From Intrasporangiaceae bacterium (lineage in GTDB: Bacteria; Actinomycetota; Actinomycetes; Actinomycetales; Dermatophilaceae), in assembly GCA_012838445.1 (NCBI GenBank), contig DUPF01000091.1:1-32095 (forward strand): 32,095 nucleotides of DNA, in the 5' to 3' direction. The translations under genes were made by a program, and so were the position numbers. Position 1 is the stretch's first letter; each line of letters starts with the position of its first letter. The notes beneath the pieces are model-generated. The model ran no database searches and was not told where the DNA came from. It was given only the letters and a program-made list of their open reading frames with translations. Shown piece by piece: positions 1-9,822 of the stretch.

Positions 1-1645
1 CACCGGCCTCGAGCGCACCGCGCTCCCCGGCGCGGCGCGGGATCCACGCCAGGCGGGCGCCGGTGGCCGTGGCCAGCCGCAGGGCTGCGGACAGGCCGCC
101 CGGCACGGTCGCGAGCCGTTCACCGACGAGGATGATCGCCCGCTCACCGCGCAGCGCCTCCCCGGCCTGCGTCATGGCCTCGGTGGCCCGCTTGGATCCG
201 GTGGCGATGCCGTCGAGGACCTGGGCCTCGGTGCCGGGAGCGGCAGCGAGCAGGGTGCCCCCGACCTTGGTCAGGCCGCGGGTCGGCAACGGGGCCACCG
301 CATACACGGCCGTCTTGTTCTTGCGGAACGCCTTGCGCAACCGCAGGAACACGATCGGCGACTCGTCCTCGGGCTCGAAGCCGACGAGCAGGACGCTACC
401 GGCCCGCTCCAGGTCGGCGTATGTGACGCCCCCGGTGTCCGGGCTGGTGCCGCGGACGGTGCTCGTGAGGAAGTCGGCCTCCTCCGCCGAGTGCGGGCGG
501 GAGCGGAAGTCGATGTCCGCCCCGCCGAGCGCGTTCTTGGCGAAAACCGTGTAGGCGTAGGCGTCCTCGAGGCTGACCCGGCCACCGACGAGCACTCCGG
601 TGCTGCCGGCGGCAGCCAGTCCGTCGGCTGCGGTCGCGAGCGCCTCCGGCCACGAGGCGACCCGCAGCTCGCCGTTCTCGCGCACCATCGGGAACTCGAG
701 ACGGTCGCCGACGAGGGGATAGGTGAAGGCCCAGCGGCCCTTGTCGCAGTTCCACTCCTCGTTGACGGCCGGGTCGAACGCCGCCATCCGGCGCAGCACG
801 GTGCCGCGGCGGTGGTCGGTGCGCTGGGCGCACCCGGAGGCGCAGTGCTCACACGCGCTCGGGGTGGAGACCAGGTCGAACGGACGGGCCCGGAAGCGGT
901 AGGCGGCGCCGGTGAGGGCACCGACCGGGCAGATCTGGACGGTGTTGCCGGAGAAGTAGGACTCGAACGGCTGCTCCTCGTAGATGCCGACCTGCTGCAA
1001 CGCACCACGCTCGACGAGCGCGATGAACGGGTCGCCGGCGATCTCCTGGGAGAAGCGGGTGCACCGGGCACACAGGATGCACCGGTCCCGGTCGAGGAGG
1101 ACCTGGCTGGAGATGTTGATCGGCTTGGGATAGGTGCGCTTGACGTCCTCGAAGCGGGAGGTGCCCCGGCCGGCGCTCATCGCCTGGTTCTGCAGCGGGC
1201 ACTCGCCGCCCTTGTCGCAGACCGGGCAGTCCAGCGGGTGGTTGATGAGGAGCATCTCCATGACACCCTGCTGGGCCTTGTCGATGGCCGCGGAGGTGTA
1301 CTGGGTCTTGACGATCATGCCGGGCGCGACGGTCATGACACAGGAGGCCTGCGGCTTCATCCGTCCGGGGGGACCCTGCATCTGCCGGGCCTCGCCGGGG
1401 GTGCCGTCCGGTCCGGGCGGACCGGGCATCCACACCTCGACCAGACACTGGCGGCAGGCGCCGACCGGGTCCAGGCCGGGGTGGTCGCAGAAGCGCGGGA
1501 TCTCGATGCCCGCCTCCTCGGCGGCCCGGATGATGAGCGTCCCCTTGGGCACGCTCACCTCGAGACCGTCGATGGTGAGAGTGACGAGATCCGTTGCGGC
1601 CACAGCCTGCTCGTCCTTCTTCTTCTCCGCTGGGGTGGCGGTCAC
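1..1645 (-). CDS. nuoG: NADH-quinone oxidoreductase subunit G, NuoG (partial, 3' end outside window)
   Basis: Peripheral-arm subunit of complex I that carries electrons through several Fe-S clusters from NuoF towards NuoB. About 548 codons are visible; the C-terminus lies beyond position 1. The reverse strand is open throughout from a GTG at 1645-1643 that overlaps the nuoF stop by four bases (GTGA). Visible motifs in order: a plant-ferredoxin-type 2Fe-2S site (C53, C64, C67, C102); a His/Cys cluster motif [14 protein letters not shown]; an 8-Fe ferredoxin-like stretch ([11 protein letters not shown] and a downstream QICPVGAL); and CEHCASGC at the start of the molybdopterin-oxidoreductase-like domain. 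A Gly/Pro-rich insert (about residues 73-96) separates the third and fourth Cys of the 2Fe-2S site. It is the last nuo gene seen; nuoH-N would be expected further left (inference). Confidence 0.96.
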   Translation of the reverse strand, partial: MTATPAEKKKDEQAVAATDLVTLTIDGLEVSVPKGTLIIRAAEEAGIEIPRFCDHPGLDPVGACRQCLVEVWMPGPPGPDGTPGEARQMQGPPGRMKPQASCVMTVAPGMIVKTQYTSAAIDKAQQGVMEMLLINHPLDCPVCDKGGECPLQNQAMSAGRGTSRFEDVKRTYPKPINISSQVLLDRDRCILCARCTRFSQEIAGDPFIALVERGALQQVGIYEEQPFESYFSGNTVQICPVGALTGAAYRFRARPFDLVSTPSACEHCASGCAQRTDHRRGTVLRRMAAFDPAVNEEWNCDKGRWAFTYPLVGDRLEFPMVRENGELRVASWPEALATAADGLAAAGSTGVLVGGRVSLEDAYAYTVFAKNALGGADIDFRSRPHSAEEADFLTSTVRGTSPDTGGVTYADLERAGSVLLVGFEPEDESPIVFLRLRKAFRKNKTAVYAVAPLPTRGLTKVGGTLLAAAPGTEAQVLDGIATGSKRATEAMTQAGEALRGERAIILVGERLATVPGGLSAALRLATATGARLAWIPRRAGERGALEAG

Positions 1646-2949
1646 AGCGAGGCACCTTCCTTCGCGAAGAGGGTCGCAGCCTTCGGGTCGAACGGGCAGT
1701 GCCCCAGCTCCAGGTGCTGGAGGTATTCGTCCCGGAAGTACTGGATGCTGCTCGTGATCGGTGAGGTCGCACCGTCCCCGAGCGCGCAGAACGATCGGCC
1801 GAGGATGTTGTCGCAGATGTCGAGGAGTTTGTCGAGATCCTCCTCATCACCCTGGCCGTGCTCGAGCCGGCCGAGGATCTGCTTCAGCCACCAGGTGCCC
1901 TCCCGGCACGGGGTGCACTTGCCGCAGGACTCGTGCTTGTAGAAGTCGGTCCAGCGGTCCACGGCGCGGACCACGCAGACCGTCTCGTCGAAGATCTGCA
2001 GCGCCCGGGTGCCGAGCATCGAGCCGGCCTCGCCGACACTCTCGAAGTCGAGCGGGACATCGAGGTGGGCGTCGGTGAAGAGCGGGGTCGAGGAGCCACC
2101 GGGGGTCCAGAACTTGAGTTTGCGGCCACCGCGCATCCCGCCGGCCATGTTGAGCAGTTCCCGCAGGGTGATGCCGAGCGGGGCTTCGTACTGACCGGGC
2201 TTCTCGACGTGGCCGGAGAGGCTGAACAGGCCGAAGCCCTTGCTGCCCTCGGTGCCCATGTCGGAGAACCACGTGTCGCCGTGCAGGACGATCGCCGGGA
2301 CCGAGGCGATCGACTCGACGTTGTTGACCACGGTGGGGCGCGCATACAGTCCGGCGACCGCCGGGAACGGCGGCTTGCTGCGAGGCTGGCCGCGGCGGCC
2401 CTCGAGGCTGTCGAGCAGGGCCGTCTCCTCACCGCAAATGTAGGCGCCGGCGCCGGCGTGGACGGTGACGTCGAGGTCGAAGCCCGACCCGTGGATGTTC
2501 GTGCCGAGGTGTCCGGCCTCGTAGGCCTCCTCGACGGCGCGCAGCAGTCGCCGGTAGACGTGGGCGACCTCGCCGCGGATGTAGATGAAGGCGTGGTTGC
2601 ACCCGATCGCGTAGGAGGTGATGGCCACCCCCTCGATGAGGATCTGCGGGGCCGCCATCATCAGCGGGATGTCCTTGCAGGTGCCCGGCTCGGACTCGTC
2701 CGCGTTGACGACGAGGTAGCGGGGTCCACCGTCGGGCGGGGGCAGGAAGCCCCATTTCAGGCCGGTGGGGAAGCCGGCGCCGCCGCGGCCGCGCAGACCG
2801 GAGTCCTTGGCCATCTGGACCAACTCGGACTGCTCCATCTGCAACGCCTTGCGCAGCGCCTGGTAGCCCTCGTGGCGCTCGTAGGTCGCGAGCGTCCAGG
2901 ACTGCGGGTCGTCCCAGAACTTCGACAGGATCGGAGTCAGGGTGGTCAC
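1642..2949 (-). CDS. nuoF: NADH-quinone oxidoreductase subunit F, NuoF
   Basis: NADH-binding flavoprotein subunit of complex I (51-kDa homologue): it oxidises NADH through FMN and passes electrons to its 4Fe-4S cluster. 435 aa, a normal length. The glycine-rich NADH/FMN region [16 protein letters not shown] lies at about residues 51-66. The 4Fe-4S motif [13 protein letters not shown] gives C342, C345 and C348, and the fourth ligand is C388 in FCALGDGA. The start is GTG at 2949, sharing GTGA with the nuoE stop. The stop overlaps the nuoG GTG start in the same way, which implies translational coupling through E-F-G. Confidence 0.98.
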   Translation of the reverse strand: MTTLTPILSKFWDDPQSWTLATYERHEGYQALRKALQMEQSELVQMAKDSGLRGRGGAGFPTGLKWGFLPPPDGGPRYLVVNADESEPGTCKDIPLMMAAPQILIEGVAITSYAIGCNHAFIYIRGEVAHVYRRLLRAVEEAYEAGHLGTNIHGSGFDLDVTVHAGAGAYICGEETALLDSLEGRRGQPRSKPPFPAVAGLYARPTVVNNVESIASVPAIVLHGDTWFSDMGTEGSKGFGLFSLSGHVEKPGQYEAPLGITLRELLNMAGGMRGGRKLKFWTPGGSSTPLFTDAHLDVPLDFESVGEAGSMLGTRALQIFDETVCVVRAVDRWTDFYKHESCGKCTPCREGTWWLKQILGRLEHGQGDEEDLDKLLDICDNILGRSFCALGDGATSPITSSIQYFRDEYLQHLELGHCPFDPKAATLFAKEGASL

Positions 2950-3919
2950 TTGGTGTCCTCCTCACTGCCGTCGGCGCTCAGGCCGACCTGGTCGATCCGG
3001 TCCGGACCGTCGTTGGCCGACGAGTCGGCGTCGGTGACCGCGTCGGCGTCCTTGGCTGCCGCGCCACCGGCCGTGTCGCTCGGATCGGTCGACTTCGGGG
3101 CCGCCTGGGTGCCGGCCTTGGCCTCGTCGCTCGCGGGCGTGACCTCGGTGCGTCCGGGGGTCTGGTCCGCGCCCGACGCTGCGGCGGGCAGCTCACGACC
3201 GGCATCACCCGGGGCGTGCCAACCCTTCTTCTTGGCCAGTTCCAACCCGGCCAGGGACGCCGGTCCGGCACCGACACCCTCGTCGGCGAGACCGTCGTGG
3301 AATCCGGCCAGGACGCGGGAGACCTCCTTGAAGGTCCGCACCTGGTCCGGGCCACGGGTGGGGCGCACCGGGTTGCCGGCGCGCAGGTCGTCGACGAGTT
3401 TGATCGTCGACTCCGGGGTCTGGTTGTCGAAGAACTCCCAGTTCGTCATCACGACCGGGGCGTAGTCGCACGCGGCGTTGCACTCGAGGCGTTCGAGGGT
3501 GATCTTGCCGTCCTCGGTGGTCTCGTCGTGACCGATGCCGAGGTGTTCGGAGACGGCCTCGAAGATCTCGTCGCCGCCCATGATCGCGCACAGCGTGTTG
3601 GTGCAGACGCCGACGGTGTACTCACCGTTGGGGTGGCGTTTGTACTGCGTGTAGAAGGTCGCGACGCCGGAGACCTCAGCGGTGGTCAGGTCGAGCAGTT
3701 CGGCGCACAGGTCCAGGCCGCGGCCGGTGATGTATCCGTCGACGGACTGCACGAGGTGCAGCATCGGCAGCAGCGCCGAACGCTTCTGCGGGTAGCGGGC
3801 GATGATCTGCGCCGCGTCGGCGCGGAACGCCGCCTCGACGTCGGCCGGGTAGGGCTCCTTGGACTCGGCCGGCACCACGAGGTGCCCCGAGGCGGTCTGC
3901 CGCCCGAAGTTGTCGCTCA

Positions 3920-3920
<1 letters not shown>
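2946..3920 (-). CDS. nuoE: NADH-quinone oxidoreductase subunit E, NuoE, with long low-complexity C-terminal tail
   Basis: 24-kDa-type 2Fe-2S subunit (N1a cluster) that partners NuoF. 324 aa from the ATG at 3920, which overlaps the nuoD stop by one base (TGATG). The open frame continues upstream into nuoD, but this ATG begins the conserved sequence. Cluster ligands are C106, C111, C147 and C151 (CTNTLC and CNAAC). The thioredoxin-like core ends near residue 235. Residues about 240-324 form an Ala/Asp/Ser/Thr-rich tail without recognisable fold. Many bacterial NuoE proteins are about 160-180 aa; actinobacterial ones are often longer, so the tail is probably disordered lineage-specific sequence, not an error. 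It is in frame to the GTGA overlap with nuoF. Confidence 0.96.
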
Positions 3921-5310
<1,390 letters not shown>

Positions 5311-5311
<1 letters not shown>

Positions 5312-6036
5312 CAGCTGTACGACCTCCGCTGGTCCGGCGGCGGGACGGTGCCGCCCTTGTACTCGACTGGGATGCCCCCGAGCGGGTAGTCCTTGCGCTG
5401 CGGGTGGCCGGGCCAGTCGTCCGGCATGAGGATGCGGGTCAGGGCCGGGTGACCGTCGAAGACGACACCGAACATGTCCCACACCTCCCGCTCGTGCCAG
5501 TTCAGCGCCGGATAGATCCCGGTGCCGGACGGGATGTGCGGGTCGTCGTCCGGGCAACTGACCTCGACCCGAATCCGCCTGCCACCGTTGGTAATCGACT
5601 GGAAGTGGTAGACGGCGTGCAGCTCACCGCCGACGTCGTCGGGATAGTTCACGCCGGAGACCCCGAGGCACAGCTCGAAGCGCAGCGCCGGCTCGTCCCG
5701 CAGTGCCTGCAGCACGGTGAGCAGGTCCTCTCGGCGCACGTGCAGGGTGAGCTCGCCGCGGTCGACGACGACCCGGTAGATCGACTCACCGAAGGCCTCG
5801 GCGCCACCGAGGGCGGCCTCGAGCTCGTCGGCGACCTCGTCGAAGTAGCCTCCGTACGGGCGGGTGGCGGCGCCGGGGTAGAGCGTCGGGCGCACCAGTC
5901 CGCCGTAGCCGGAGGTGTCGCCACCGCCCTTGGCGCCGAACAGGCCGCGACGCTCACCGCGCTGGACCGGGTCGGGGGTGGACCCGGGACCGGCCGGGAG
6001 GTTGGACTCGGGCGGCTGGGGCGTGGTCTCGCTCAT
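5311..6036 (-). CDS. nuoC: NADH-quinone oxidoreductase subunit C, NuoC
   Basis: 30-kDa-type subunit that stabilises the NuoB/NuoD quinone module. 241 aa from the ATG at 6036, which overlaps the nuoB stop as ATGA. The family signature appears late in the protein ([28 protein letters not shown] and then [11 protein letters not shown], split here into its parts). The first roughly 60 residues are Pro/Gly-rich and variable, as is common in actinobacteria. The gene ends TGATG into nuoD. Confidence 0.97.
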
Positions 6037-6656
6037 GCCAGCAGGTTCCTTCCGACGAAGGACGGGTGGTCAGGCTGGTCGGCACTCGCCTCGTGGTGCC
6101 CGTGGACGTGCGTGGCCGCCATGAGCGAGGTCGGGGTCGCGGCCAGGGCCGCCGCCTCGGCCGCGGCGACCGCCTTGGTGCGGTTGGCGCCGAGCGGGTA
6201 GTGCCGGATCTGCTTGTGCAACTCGATGATCGCGTTGAGGAGCATCTCCGGTCGGGGCGGACAGCCGGGCAGATAGATGTCGACGGGGAGGATGTGATCC
6301 ACCCCCTGCACGATCGCGTAGTTGTTGAACATCCCGCCGGAGCTGGCGCATACCCCCATCGAGATGACCCACTTGGGCTCGGCCATCTGGTCATAGACCT
6401 GCCGGACGACCGGGGCCATCTTCTGACTGACCCGACCGGCGACGACCATCAGGTCGGCCTGGCGGGGGGTCGCGGCGAACCGCTCCATGCCGAAGCGGGC
6501 GATGTCGTGGTGCGGCGCGCCGGTGGCCATCATCTCGATGGCGCAGCAGGCCAGACCGAACGTCGCCGGCCACACCGACGCCTTGCGACCCAGGCCGGCG
6601 ATGTGCTCGACGGTCGTGAGGAGGATTCCGCTCGGGAGCTTGTCTTCGATACCCAT
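6033..6656 (-). CDS. nuoB: NADH-quinone oxidoreductase subunit B, NuoB
   Basis: Subunit carrying the terminal N2 4Fe-4S cluster of complex I next to the quinone site. 207 aa. Ligands are the adjacent C37-C38 (GLACCAIEM), C103 ([10 protein letters not shown]) and C132 (LPGCPPRPE). The ATG at 6656 is preceded by a purine-rich GTAAGGA-type ribosome-binding site. A 68-bp non-coding gap separates it from nuoA; nothing obvious is encoded there, and the two genes are probably co-transcribed. The C-terminal ~45 residues are Ala/His-rich and variable. Confidence 0.98.
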   Translation of the reverse strand: MGIEDKLPSGILLTTVEHIAGLGRKASVWPATFGLACCAIEMMATGAPHHDIARFGMERFAATPRQADLMVVAGRVSQKMAPVVRQVYDQMAEPKWVISMGVCASSGGMFNNYAIVQGVDHILPVDIYLPGCPPRPEMLLNAIIELHKQIRHYPLGANRTKAVAAAEAAALAATPTSLMAATHVHGHHEASADQPDHPSFVGRNLLA

Positions 6657-6724
6657 GGGTTGTCCTTACCTGTCGTCCGACTGCGCGGGGGTGGTCCTCG
6701 TCGTCACCATCAGTGTCATCCCGG

Positions 6725-7090
6725 TCAGTCCCACTCGAACCCGCCGCGCTTCCACACGTAGGCGTCGGCGATGAAGAAGGCGTTGAGCAGGAACAGGATC
6801 ACCGCGAGGAGGGTGAACAACCCGAGTTGCTCGAAGGCCACCGCATACGGATAGAGGAAGACCGCCTCGACGTCGAAGATGATGAACATCATCGCCGTCA
6901 GGTAGTACTTGATCGGGAAGCGGCCGCCCTCGGCGGCCTGGGGGGAGGGCTGGATCCCGCACTCGTAGGCCTCGGCCTTGGCGCGGTTGTAGCGCTTCGG
7001 GCCGACGATCTGGGCCAACCCGACCGAGAAGATGACGAACCCGCCGCCGAGGGCGACGAGCAGCAACATGGGGGCGTAGGGGTTTGTCAT
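6725..7090 (-). CDS. nuoA: NADH-quinone oxidoreductase subunit A, NuoA
   Basis: Small membrane subunit of complex I and first gene of the operon. 121 aa, of the usual length, with three predicted transmembrane segments (about residues 5-25, 60-85 and 90-112) and the conserved YECGIQP and FIIFDVEAVFLYP segments. The start was placed at the ATG at 7090 (MTNPYAP), because an AAAGGGG ribosome-binding site sits ten bases upstream at 7101-7107. An in-frame ATG 60 bp earlier would add a charged 20-residue leader not expected in NuoA. Confidence 0.96.
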   Translation of the reverse strand: MTNPYAPMLLLVALGGGFVIFSVGLAQIVGPKRYNRAKAEAYECGIQPSPQAAEGGRFPIKYYLTAMMFIIFDVEAVFLYPYAVAFEQLGLFTLLAVILFLLNAFFIADAYVWKRGGFEWD

Positions 7091-7189
7091 CGGCGTGATG
7101 CCCCTTTCAAGGTCGGACGGCGGTCGAACGGCGCCGACGTGCGGCACCACCGGCTCGTGTGCGTTGGGTCACAGCAACATGCGCGTCTC

Positions 7190-7195
7190 ATCCTA
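7190..7195 (-). promoter_or_regulatory. Candidate -10 element of the nuo operon
   Basis: The reverse strand reads TAGGAT, a good actinobacterial -10 hexamer (TAnnnT), about 100 bp before the nuoA start. No clear -35 is present at the right distance. The Rex/CRP-like palindrome would be centred about 65 bp upstream of the predicted transcript start, a spacing compatible with an activator. A second palindrome, GTGCCG-CC-CGGCAC (7213-7226), occupies the -35 area. Confidence 0.35.
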
Positions 7196-7240
7196 GAGGG
7201 GTAGGCAGGACAGTGCCGCCCGGCACCCTGGCAGATTGCT

Positions 7241-7256
7241 TGTGATTGCTTTCACG
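7241..7256. promoter_or_regulatory. Rex/CRP-family-like palindromic operator upstream of nuoA
   Basis: The 16-mer TGTGATTGCTTTCACG reads TGTGA-N6-TCACG, nearly perfect dyad symmetry. It matches 12 of 16 positions of the Streptomyces Rex operator (TGTGAACGCGTTCACA) and nine of ten half-site bases of CRP/GlxR sites (TGTGA-N6-TCACA). It lies 150 bp upstream of the nuoA start. A direct repeat GATTGCTT (7234-7241 and 7244-7251, ten-base period) overlaps it. In Streptomyces coelicolor, Rex controls respiratory genes, which makes the site plausible. Binding is inference, and the sequence cannot tell Rex from a cAMP receptor protein. Confidence 0.55.
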
Positions 7257-7297
7257 AGCGTCCACGAGTCTATGAAGCCGTCCCGACAGCGACCTAC

Positions 7298-7316
7298 TTA
7301 GGTATGCCTAACTCGC
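7298..7316. promoter_or_regulatory. Possible DtxR/IdeR iron box at the menG stop / nuo upstream region
   Basis: The sequence TTAGGTATGCCTAACTCGC agrees with the 19-bp iron-box consensus TTAGGTTAGSCTAACCTAA over positions 1-6 and 9-15, but its right arm is degenerate. It contains the symmetric TTAGG-TATG-CCTAA core (7298-7311). It overlaps the menG stop codon and lies 207 bp before nuoA. Complex I is Fe-S rich, so iron control is conceivable, but the distance and degeneracy make this a weak call. Confidence 0.3.
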
Positions 7317-8036
7317 CTCGGTCGGTCGGTCCGGCTCATCGGTGAGCGGCTTGGTCGCCCGGTGCAGCGCGACGATCCCGCCACTGAGGTTGCGCCACTG
7401 GACCTCGGTCCACCCGGCACCGCGGATGATCTCGCCCAGTCCGCGCTGATCCGGCCAGGCCTGGATCGACTCGGCGAGGTACACATACGCCTCCGGATTG
7501 GAGCTGAACCGGCGGGCCACCGGCGGCAGCGCCCCCATGAGGTACTGCTGGTACACCTTCCGGAACGCACGGTTCGTCGGAGCGCTGAACTCACAGATGA
7601 CCAGCCGCCCACCCGGTCGGGTGACCCGGAGGAACTCGGCGAGGGCCGCCGCGGTGTCGGAGACGTTGCGCAGGCCGAAGCTCATCGTCACCGCGTCGAA
7701 GGAGTCGTCCGCGAACGGCAGCCGCATCGCATCGGCCGCCGTGAATCCGAGATCGGCGCGCCGACGATGGCCGACCCGGAGCATCCCGAGCGAGAAGTCG
7801 GCCGGCACCACGTGCACCCCGCTGTCCGCGAACGGCTCACTCGAGGTGCCGGTGCCCGCCGCGATGTCGAGGACCACCTCCCCGGGCCGGGCCGCCACCG
7901 CCTTGACGACCGCCCGCCGCCACAACCGGTCCTGCCCGAGGGAGAGCAGATCATTGGTGAGGTCGTAGCGTCCGGCGACGTCGTCGAACATCGCGGCGAC
8001 GTCCTGGGGTGCCTTGTCGAGACTGGCGCGCGTCAT
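7308..8036 (-). CDS. menG: Demethylmenaquinone methyltransferase, MenG (UbiE family)
   Basis: SAM-dependent methyltransferase for the last step of menaquinone synthesis (demethylmenaquinone to menaquinone). 242 aa from the ATG at 8036, which has a strong GGGGAGGA ribosome-binding site eight bases upstream. The long upstream in-frame extension runs antisense to menF and lacks conservation. UbiE landmarks are the N-terminal [20 protein letters not shown] segment (shown by its parts FDDVAGRYD and NDLLS), the SAM motif [18 protein letters not shown], and [11 protein letters not shown]. It is divergent from menF across a 106-bp gap, so the two menaquinone genes can share control. Confidence 0.96.
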   Translation of the reverse strand: MTRASLDKAPQDVAAMFDDVAGRYDLTNDLLSLGQDRLWRRAVVKAVAARPGEVVLDIAAGTGTSSEPFADSGVHVVPADFSLGMLRVGHRRRADLGFTAADAMRLPFADDSFDAVTMSFGLRNVSDTAAALAEFLRVTRPGGRLVICEFSAPTNRAFRKVYQQYLMGALPPVARRFSSNPEAYVYLAESIQAWPDQRGLGEIIRGAGWTEVQWRNLSGGIVALHRATKPLTDEPDRPTEAS

Positions 8037-8128
8037 GGGTCCATCCTCCCCTATGACCGACGCGGCTCGAGCCACGCCGCCGGTGCCGGACCGGACGCCC
8101 GCTGGTGGGCATACCCCCGGCGCAGTCG

Positions 8129-8134
8129 TATCCT
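8129..8134 (+). promoter_or_regulatory. Candidate -10 of a leaderless menF transcript
   Basis: TATCCT ends eight bases before the ATG at 8143, so transcription would begin at or next to the start codon. No ribosome-binding site precedes that ATG, which agrees with leaderless translation. No convincing -35 is visible. Confidence 0.4.
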
Positions 8135-8142
8135 TGGCGACG

Positions 8143-9468
8143 ATGACCCTGCTGCCCCTCCCCGACGCACGCAGCGAGCGACCGCTGCGCACCGGTCCGC
8201 TCGTGGCCCGCACCGTCGCCGTCCCCCTCCCCGTCGCCGCGGACCTCATCTCCGTCATCCCCGACCTGGCCGCCGAGGACGTCTTCTCCTGGGTGCGCCG
8301 TGGTGAGGGATTCGTCGGCTGGGGCCGGGTCGCCGAGGTGCCCACCGACGGACCGGACCGGTTCGCCCGCGCTGAGGCGTGGTGGCAGGACCTGGTCTCC
8401 ACCGCCGAGGTCTACGACGAGGTGGGGCTCGCCGGGACCGGGCCGGTCGCACTCGGCAGCTTCGCCTACAGCGCGGCCTCGGCCACGGGTGCGAGCCTGA
8501 CCGTCCCGCAGGTTGTCGTCGGCCGCCGGGGCGAACAGGCGTGGGTGACGACGATGGGGTTCGGGGCCGCCCCGGAACTGCCGGACCTCACGGATCTCAC
8601 GGATCTCGCCGCGGGACCGGCCCGGCAGCCGAGCGCGATCCGCTTCGCCGACGGGGCCCGCTCCAGTCTGGACTGGGCGGCCGTCGTGCGCGCCGCGGTG
8701 GAGCGGATCACCGAGGGTGAGCTCGACAAGGTCGTCCTCGCCCGCGACCTCGAGGTGGACGCCGACGACCCGATCGACGTGCGGTGGCTGCTCGCCCGGC
8801 TCGCCGAACGCTACGACACGACGTGGGTGTTCTCCGTCGACGGCCTCGTCGGTGCCACCCCCGAGCTGCTCGTCCGCCTCGACAAGGGGCTGGTCCACTC
8901 CCGGGTGCTGGCCGGCACGATCCGGCGCACCGGCGACGACGAGCACGACCTCGCCCTCGCCGCCTCCCTGGCCCGCTCCTCGAAGGACCTCGAGGAGCAC
9001 GAGTATGCGGTCCGCTCGGTCGCCGACGCGCTGCGCCCGCACTGCTACTCGATGAACGTCCCCGAGTCGCCGTTCGTGCTCCACCTGACCAACGTCATGC
9101 ACCTCGCGACCGATGTCGCCGGCGTCCTCGGCGACCGGACCACCTCGCTGACCCTGGCCGCCTCCTTGCACCCGTCCGCCGCAGTGTGCGGGACCCCGAC
9201 CTCCCTCGCCGACGCCGTCATCGCCGAGATCGAGGGGATGGACCGGGGCCGCTATGCCGGACCCGTCGGGTGGATGGACGCCACCGGCGACGGCGAGTGG
9301 GGCATCGCGCTGCGCTGCGGGGCGCTCGATCCTGCCGATCCGAGCCGGATGCGGCTGTTCGCCGGCTGCGGCATCGTCGCCGGCTCCGATCCGGACGCCG
9401 AGGTCGCCGAGTCGGACGCCAAGTTCGTCCCCATGCGCGATGCGCTGACGTCCGACCCGCTCGCCTGA
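8143..9468 (+). CDS. menF: Isochorismate synthase, MenF/EntC/DhbC family
   Basis: Converts chorismate to isochorismate, the committed step of menaquinone synthesis (the family also feeds salicylate or catechol siderophores). 441 aa from the ATG at 8143. Upstream in-frame ATGs at 8014 and 8053 lack ribosome-binding sites and would overlap or crowd divergent menG. The chorismate-binding domain occupies roughly residues 175-435: LDKVVLARD with K196, [10 protein letters not shown] with E241, [20 protein letters not shown], and the Mg-site region [16 protein letters not shown] menaquinone role is favoured because menG, menD, menC, menE and menA surround it and no siderophore genes do. It ends just before the repeat array at 9469. 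Confidence 0.93.
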   Translation: MTLLPLPDARSERPLRTGPLVARTVAVPLPVAADLISVIPDLAAEDVFSWVRRGEGFVGWGRVAEVPTDGPDRFARAEAWWQDLVSTAEVYDEVGLAGTGPVALGSFAYSAASATGASLTVPQVVVGRRGEQAWVTTMGFGAAPELPDLTDLTDLAAGPARQPSAIRFADGARSSLDWAAVVRAAVERITEGELDKVVLARDLEVDADDPIDVRWLLARLAERYDTTWVFSVDGLVGATPELLVRLDKGLVHSRVLAGTIRRTGDDEHDLALAASLARSSKDLEEHEYAVRSVADALRPHCYSMNVPESPFVLHLTNVMHLATDVAGVLGDRTTSLTLAASLHPSAAVCGTPTSLADAVIAEIEGMDRGRYAGPVGWMDATGDGEWGIALRCGALDPADPSRMRLFAGCGIVAGSDPDAEVAESDAKFVPMRDALTSDPLA

Positions 9469-9630
9469 CCGTGCCGGAACCGGTTGCCCGGCGCCGCGCC
9501 ACCGCCCCGCCCGCGCGCCATGAGCCCGCCGCCGCACCATTTCCCCGCCCGCGCGCCACTTCCACGCCGACGCGCCAGTAATACCTAGCGCACAGCCGCA
9601 CTCCCGACGCAGGCCTGCGGTTCTGGCGCG
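9469..9630 (-). repeat. Composite repeat, outer left copy (L2)
   Basis: On the reverse strand this copy begins with a 60-bp core (9630 down to 9571) bounded by the inverted 8-mers CGCGCCAG and CTGGCGCG, with an internal palindrome CGCAGGCCTGCG (9608-9619). It continues with a 22-bp variant and then about four degenerate 19-bp units resembling AGTGGCGCGGCGGCGGGGA. It reaches the menF stop codon. The core differs from the inner copy (9729-9788) at four of 60 positions. No gene is supported here; the open frames through it are GC-rich artefacts. Confidence 0.85.
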
Positions 9631-9788
9631 CCGTACCCGACCCTTGACTCGCTGCACCAGTTGCCCGCCACCGCGCCACTTCCCCGTCGCCGCACGACTC
9701 TCTCGCCGCCGCACCACTCCCGCGCCGACGCGCCAGTAATACCTGGCGCACGGCCGCACTCCCAGCGCAGGCCTGCGGTTCTGGCGCG
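9631..9788 (-). repeat. Composite repeat, inner left copy (L1), 158 bp
   Basis: Tandem copy of the same element, exactly 158 bp out of phase with the outer copy. The 60-bp core is 9788-9729 on the reverse strand (same CGCGCCAG/CTGGCGCG ends; palindrome at 9766-9777). It is followed by a 22-bp variant, about three degenerate 19-bp units, and a tail containing AACTGGTGCAGCG. It ends 34 bp short of the stop codon of the AbiEi-like gene. Confidence 0.85.
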
Positions 9789-9822
9789 GTAGTTCAGGCA
9801 GTCCAGCCGCCTCCCCTGACCC

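Noticed and set aside
7951-9759. A 602-codon reverse open frame across menF and the left repeats.
   Set aside because: Antisense to menF, and its N-terminus is translated repeat sequence; menG and menF explain the region.
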